From an uncultured Erysipelotrichaceae bacterium (lineage in GTDB: Bacteria; Bacillota_I; Bacilli_A; RF39; UBA660): a DNA stretch of 25,766 bases. Below the pieces are notes generated by a model. The model worked only from the letters and a program-made list of their open reading frames with translations. It did no database searches and was not told the DNA's origin. Where the stretch lies: NCBI GenBank assembly GCA_902795845.1, contig CADBMU010000022.1:1-25766 (forward strand), written 5' to 3'. Of the stretch, positions 23,568-25,766 are shown in pieces. Each line of letters starts with the position of its first letter. Within the stretch, counting starts at the first letter, position 1. Both the position numbers and the translations under genes were made by a program.

Positions 23568-24482
23568 TTAGCTTAATGCTTTTACTAATTCGTCTTTTTT
23601 CATTGAAGAATATCCTTTGATTCCAGCTTCTTTTGCCATAGCTTTTAAATCAGCTAAAGTTTTAGAAGATAAATCTTCATTTGAAGTTTTTTCAGCTTTT
23701 ACTTCTTCAACTTTTTCTTCTTTTTTAGTTTCAACTACTTTTTCTTCTTTTGGTTCTTTATTAGCTTTTTTATCTTCTTCTGAAACATAATCAACTAATT
23801 CTAAACCTCTAGATTCACAAATAGCATTATTTAAAACTCCTAAAACAACCTTAACAGCTCTTACTGCATCGTCATTTCCTGGAATAACATAATCTACATC
23901 ATCTGGATCACAGTTTGTATCAACAATTCCGAATACTGGAATATTTAATTTACGAGCTTCTCTAATTGCATTAGCTTCTTTTTTAGGATCTACAATTATT
24001 AAAGCTTGTGGTAATTTATTCATTTCTCTAATACCACATAAAACTCTATTAAGTTTATCGTATTCTTTTTTAAGTCCTACTACTTCTTTTTTAGGTAAAA
24101 CTTCAAAAGTTCCATCTGCTTCCATTTTTTCGATTTCTTCTAATCTTCTAACTCTTCTTCTTATTGTTCTAAAGTTAGTTAATGTTCCACCTAACCATCT
24201 TTCAGTAACATAATAAGAATTACTTCTAGTTGCTTCTTCTAATGAAGCTTCACTAGCTTGTTTTTTAGTACCTACAAATAAGAAAGTACCTCCATTGTCA
24301 GCAATTGCTTTAATTGCAGCATATGCTTCTTCCATTTTTGCTACAGTTTTATCAAGATCAATAATATGAATATCGTCTCTAGTAGTAAAAATGTATTGTT
24401 CCATTTTAGGATTCCATCTTTTTGTTTGATGTCCAAAATGAACTCCTGCTTCTAATAAATAACTCATAGAAACTACGGCCAT
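23568..24482 (-). CDS. rpsB: 30S ribosomal protein S2 with C-terminal extension
   Basis: S2 joins the 30S head late in assembly. The start at 24482 (AAGGAGGG seven bases upstream) gives 304 residues; an in-frame ATG at 24509 lies before the SD and is rejected. Residues 1-234 are standard S2 (LLEAGVHFGHQTKRWNPKM, ERWLGGTLTNF, IPVFGIVDTNCDPD). Residues 235-267 are a Lys/Glu-rich linker. Residues 268-304 (SSKTLADLKAMAKEAGIKGY... KKDELVKAL) match the helix-extended-helix SAP/Rho-N-terminal-like fold, a nucleic-acid-binding module. The usual Firmicute S2 stops before the linker. The function of the extension is unknown. Confidence 0.97.
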   Translation of the reverse strand: MAVVSMSYLLEAGVHFGHQTKRWNPKMEQYIFTTRDDIHIIDLDKTVAKMEEAYAAIKAIADNGGTFLFVGTKKQASEASLEEATRSNSYYVTERWLGGTLTNFRTIRRRVRRLEEIEKMEADGTFEVLPKKEVVGLKKEYDKLNRVLCGIREMNKLPQALIIVDPKKEANAIREARKLNIPVFGIVDTNCDPDDVDYVIPGNDDAVRAVKVVLGVLNNAICESRGLELVDYVSEEDKKANKEPKEEKVVETKKEEKVEEVKAEKTSNEDLSSKTLADLKAMAKEAGIKGYSSMKKDELVKALS

Positions 24483-24505
24483 AAAAAATTCCCTCCTTCG
24501 TTTTA

Positions 24506-24572
24506 ACATCTGTTTGCATCACCAAATATTATCACCTCTTCGGCACTCGATAAATATTTTCAACAAACATGT
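24506..24572 (-). ncRNA. Structured 5' leader of rpsB (candidate autoregulatory element)
   Basis: The transcript between the rpsB promoter and start can fold into two nested stems. The outer pairs ACAUGUUUG with CAAAC-AG-AUGU (a two-base bulge). The inner pairs AAAUAUUUAUC with GAUAAUAUUU (a one-base bulge) and is capped by GCC-GAAGA-GGU. Such a leader is what S2 feedback control would use, as known for rpsB in other bacteria, but I cannot confirm that it belongs to a known family. Confidence 0.5.
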
Positions 24573-24600
24573 CTATTTGCTTTTTTAATAAGCCAATTGT

Positions 24601-24629
24601 ATTTTAACAAATTATATGTAAAATAACAA
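24601..24629 (-). promoter_or_regulatory. rpsB promoter
   Basis: On the minus strand TTGTTA and TAAAAT are separated by exactly 17 bp. Initiation near 24594 would give a leader of about 110 bases that holds the predicted structure. Confidence 0.7.
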
Positions 24630-24651
24630 GTTTTTTTGCCGTAATTCCAAT

Positions 24652-24674
24652 AAAAAAACGTTATTTATTTAACG
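24652..24674 (-). terminator. Terminator of the 47-aa SOS ORF
   Basis: CGTTA pairs with TAACG around a six-base loop and is followed by seven Ts on the minus strand. The stem overlaps the stop codon of the small ORF. The stem is short, but the T-run is good, and position supports it as the end of a monocistronic message. Confidence 0.55.
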
Positions 24675-24804
24675 CAACTACCTCTGAATTATTATTATAT
24701 TGGTAATTAATATGTTTCAAACGCATATTCAATAATAATATACCTCCAATTAAAATTATGTAAAACATAATTGCTACTCCATATTTTTTTATTGCTTTTT
24801 GCAT
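24661..24804 (-). CDS. Small membrane protein divergent from lexA, SOS-inducible candidate
   Basis: This 47-residue ORF starts at ATG 24804 with GTGGTGAT upstream. A basic N-terminus (QKAIKKYG) leads into one membrane helix at about 9-26 (VAIMFYIILIGGILLLN), then a polar Asn/Tyr-rich tail of about 20 residues. A promoter with a LexA-box-like site between -35 and -10 drives it, and a terminator follows. The slot matches yneA in Bacillus and sosA in Staphylococcus, both LexA-controlled membrane inhibitors of division. It lacks the LysM domain of YneA and is much shorter. A small SOS-induced membrane toxin is the alternative. I do not know a family for it. Confidence 0.7.
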   Translation of the reverse strand: MQKAIKKYGVAIMFYIILIGGILLLNMRLKHINYQYNNNSEVVALNK

Positions 24805-24827
24805 TTTTATCACCACTTTCTAAATAC

Positions 24828-24856
24828 ACTTTATCAAATACATTTGTTCGCGTCAA
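24828..24856 (-). promoter_or_regulatory. Promoter of the 47-aa SOS ORF
   Basis: On the minus strand TTGACG is followed after exactly 17 bp by TAAAGT, which is preceded by TGA (extended -10). Initiation near 24821 would leave a leader of only about 17 bases carrying the SD. A LexA-box-like site fills the spacer, placed to block polymerase. Confidence 0.65.
24837..24850 (-). promoter_or_regulatory. LexA box 1 (controls the 47-aa ORF)
   Basis: The minus strand reads CGAACAAATGTATT, against the Firmicute SOS box CGAACnnnnGTTCG. The first half-site is perfect and the second is degenerate. It lies inside the -35/-10 spacer of the divergent promoter. Confidence 0.55.
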
Positions 24857-24865
24857 TATCAAATT

Positions 24866-24879
24866 TGAACAAATGTTTG
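24866..24879 (+). promoter_or_regulatory. LexA box 2 (lexA autoregulation)
   Basis: TGAACAAATGTTTG matches CGAACnnnnGTTCG at 8 of 10 defined positions. It overlaps the first three bases of the lexA -35, so bound LexA would repress its own gene. With box 1 it forms a perfect 10-bp inverted repeat (ACATTTGTTC / GAACAAATGT) spaced by 17 bp. Confidence 0.7.
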
Positions 24880-24905
24880 ACATTTTACATTTTTAATGTT
24901 AATAT
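24877..24905 (+). promoter_or_regulatory. lexA promoter
   Basis: A perfect TTGACA is followed after exactly 17 bp by TAATAT (4/6 to consensus). Initiation would fall near 24912, giving a very short leader that still retains GGAG nine bases before the ATG. Confidence 0.75.
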
Positions 24906-24924
24906 TTAGGTGGAGAGTGATTAG

Positions 24925-25542
24925 ATGTTAGAAATTACTAAAAGACAAGAAGATGTCTTAATCTTTGTAAAGAAATACATGGCTACACATGGTTATCCAC
25001 CATCAATTAGAGAAATTTGTAAGGGTGTTGGATTATCAAGTCCTGCTACAGCTCATGCTCATATTAAAAATCTTGAAAAAGCCGGTTATTTAAAAAATGA
25101 AAATAATAAATTTAGAACTATTGAACTGTTAGTAGAAAATGAATATTTAGAAAAAAATGATGACGTTGTTAAAGTTCCACTTCTTGGAAAAATTACTTGT
25201 GGTAACCCAATTGAAGCTATTGAAAATCCTGATGAGTTTATTAGCTTACCTGCAAATTTAATTCCAGCTCGTGAAACAATATTTACTTTAAAAACAAGTG
25301 GTGATTCTATGATTAATGCTGGTATACTTGATGGTGATGTCGTTATCATTCAAAAACAAAGTGTTGCTAAAAATGGTGATATTGTTGCAGCAATGACAGA
25401 AGAAAATGAAGTTACTTTAAAAACATTTTATAAAGAAAAAGATCATATTAGATTACAACCAGAAAATGATAACATGGAACCTTTTATATTTAAAAATGTT
25501 ACTATTCTTGGTAAAGCAATTGGATTATATAGAAAATTTTAA
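24925..25542 (+). CDS. lexA: SOS repressor LexA
   Basis: LexA represses DNA-damage genes and cleaves itself when RecA filaments form. The 205-residue product has the winged-helix domain at 1-68 (PSIREICKGVGLSSPATAHAHI) and an S24 protease domain. The cleavage bond is Cys92-Gly93 in ITCGNP, where most LexA have Ala-Gly; the UmuD relative also uses Cys-Gly. Catalytic Ser128 (SGDSM) and Lys166 (VTLKTF) are present, so self-cleavage should work. It is the only complete plus-strand gene. It has its own promoter, an overlapping LexA box and a terminator, and is divergent from a 47-residue membrane ORF. Confidence 0.97.
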   Translation: MLEITKRQEDVLIFVKKYMATHGYPPSIREICKGVGLSSPATAHAHIKNLEKAGYLKNENNKFRTIELLVENEYLEKNDDVVKVPLLGKITCGNPIEAIENPDEFISLPANLIPARETIFTLKTSGDSMINAGILDGDVVIIQKQSVAKNGDIVAAMTEENEVTLKTFYKEKDHIRLQPENDNMEPFIFKNVTILGKAIGLYRKF

Positions 25543-25567
25543 GCGATGAATTTCATCGCTTTTTTTA
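25541..25567 (+). terminator. lexA terminator
   Basis: AGCGATGA pairs perfectly with TCATCGCT around a three-base loop and is followed by seven Ts. The hairpin begins in the lexA stop codon. Confidence 0.9.
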
Positions 25568-25570
25568 TTT

Positions 25571-25592
25571 AAAAAAAGAACTTTGAAAGTTC
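25571..25592 (-). terminator. Terminator of the edge response-regulator gene
   Basis: On the minus strand GAACTTT pairs with AAAGTTC across a very small loop and is followed by seven Ts, two bases past the stop. It is back-to-back with the lexA terminator in this convergent junction. Confidence 0.7.
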
Positions 25593-25593
25593 C

Positions 25594-25766
25594 TTAATTT
25601 TTAAATATCATATCTAATTTTTCTTTCATTTGTTCTTTATTAAATGGCTTTGCTAAATATCCTACAAAACCTTTGCTTATATATCTTGCTTCTGCTCCAG
25701 CTAAGGCATCTGCTGTTAATGCTATTACTGGTGTATTAAAACCATTTATTTCTTTTAGTTTTTGTA
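25594..25766 (-). CDS. Receiver (REC) domain protein, C-terminal part
   Basis: The last 57 or so residues of a gene that runs off the right edge are visible. They read NTPVIALTADALAGAEARYI then SKGFVGYLAKPFNKEQMKEK and a short helix. This is the beta4-to-alpha5 end of a receiver domain, with the switch Thr in LTADA and the conserved Lys in LAKPF. The gene stops right after the receiver, so it is either a stand-alone receiver or the tail of a hybrid kinase; the LTADA...G...YLAKP style is frequent in hybrid kinases. It could be a partner of the HPt-REC protein in this window, which is inference. Confidence 0.85.
   Translation of the reverse strand, partial: QKLKEINGFNTPVIALTADALAGAEARYISKGFVGYLAKPFNKEQMKEKLDMIFKN

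Noticed and set aside
23364..23576. Plus-strand ORF of 70 codons over the start of tsf
   Set aside because: It is antisense to the conserved EF-Ts N-terminus, with no SD or promoter of its own.
24483..24660. tRNA or small RNA gene between rpsB and the small SOS ORF
   Set aside because: No cloverleaf or TTCGANTC-like arm is seen; the structure is explained as the rpsB leader and promoter.
25086..25349. Minus-strand ORF of 87 codons inside lexA
   Set aside because: It is antisense to the conserved LexA protease domain and its composition is that of a reverse-frame shadow.

Overview
The window is very AT-rich DNA, roughly a quarter G+C by eye, and gene-dense. It comes from a low-G+C Firmicute (Bacillota). 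TGA is used as a stop (dnaE, divIB and the flippase-like gene end in it) and Trp is TGG, so this is not a Mycoplasma-type code. Bacillus-like gene orders (murG-murB-divIB; yqfC-yqfD...ybeY-dgkA-era-yqzL; yceD-rpmF), a LexA, and spore-linked genes (YqfC, YqfD, a CotD-like Cys-rich coat protein) point to a spore-forming or spore-descended relative of Bacilli/Erysipelotrichia. That placement is inference. Many ribosome-binding sites read (A)GGTGAT a few bases before the start, the downstream part of the anti-SD complement; this moved several starts to internal ATGs.

Almost everything is on the minus strand, so read from right to left. The right edge holds the end of a response-regulator receiver domain, convergent with lexA (plus strand). 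Upstream of lexA is a compact divergent SOS control region with two LexA-box-like sites forming a perfect 10-bp inverted repeat. The divergent partner is a 47-residue single-helix membrane protein, in the slot where Bacillus carries yneA and Staphylococcus sosA. Next comes rpsB-tsf, with a structured leader and an S2 carrying a C-terminal helical domain. Then follows an operon of two membrane-anchored proteins plus frr and trpS; the pyrH usually found between tsf and frr is absent.

The middle holds a 91-residue helical protein, a kinase-fold protein with its own strong promoter, an HPt-REC fusion, and the wall/division operon murG-murB-divIB-queH. A dnaE whose PHP domain has lost its metal ligands follows. 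Then comes a phospholipid block (pssA, psd, a deoxyribosyltransferase-fold protein and a YbhN-like membrane protein).

The left part holds a SipW-type (TasA/camelysin-like) secreted protein in front of yceD-rpmF. It continues with yqfC-yqfD-vanZ-ybeY-dgkA-era and a 26-residue YqzL-like micro-ORF; phoH and pgpH/yqfF, usual in this cluster, are missing and a VanZ-family gene sits in their place. ffh with a hypothetical partner, the CotD-like gene and a GNAT acetyltransferase complete the set. The left 230 bases hold only weak coding remnants. I see no tRNA, rRNA, CRISPR array, insertion sequence or prophage gene.

The strongest candidate for something undescribed is the lexA-divergent 47-residue membrane protein with its double LexA operator.
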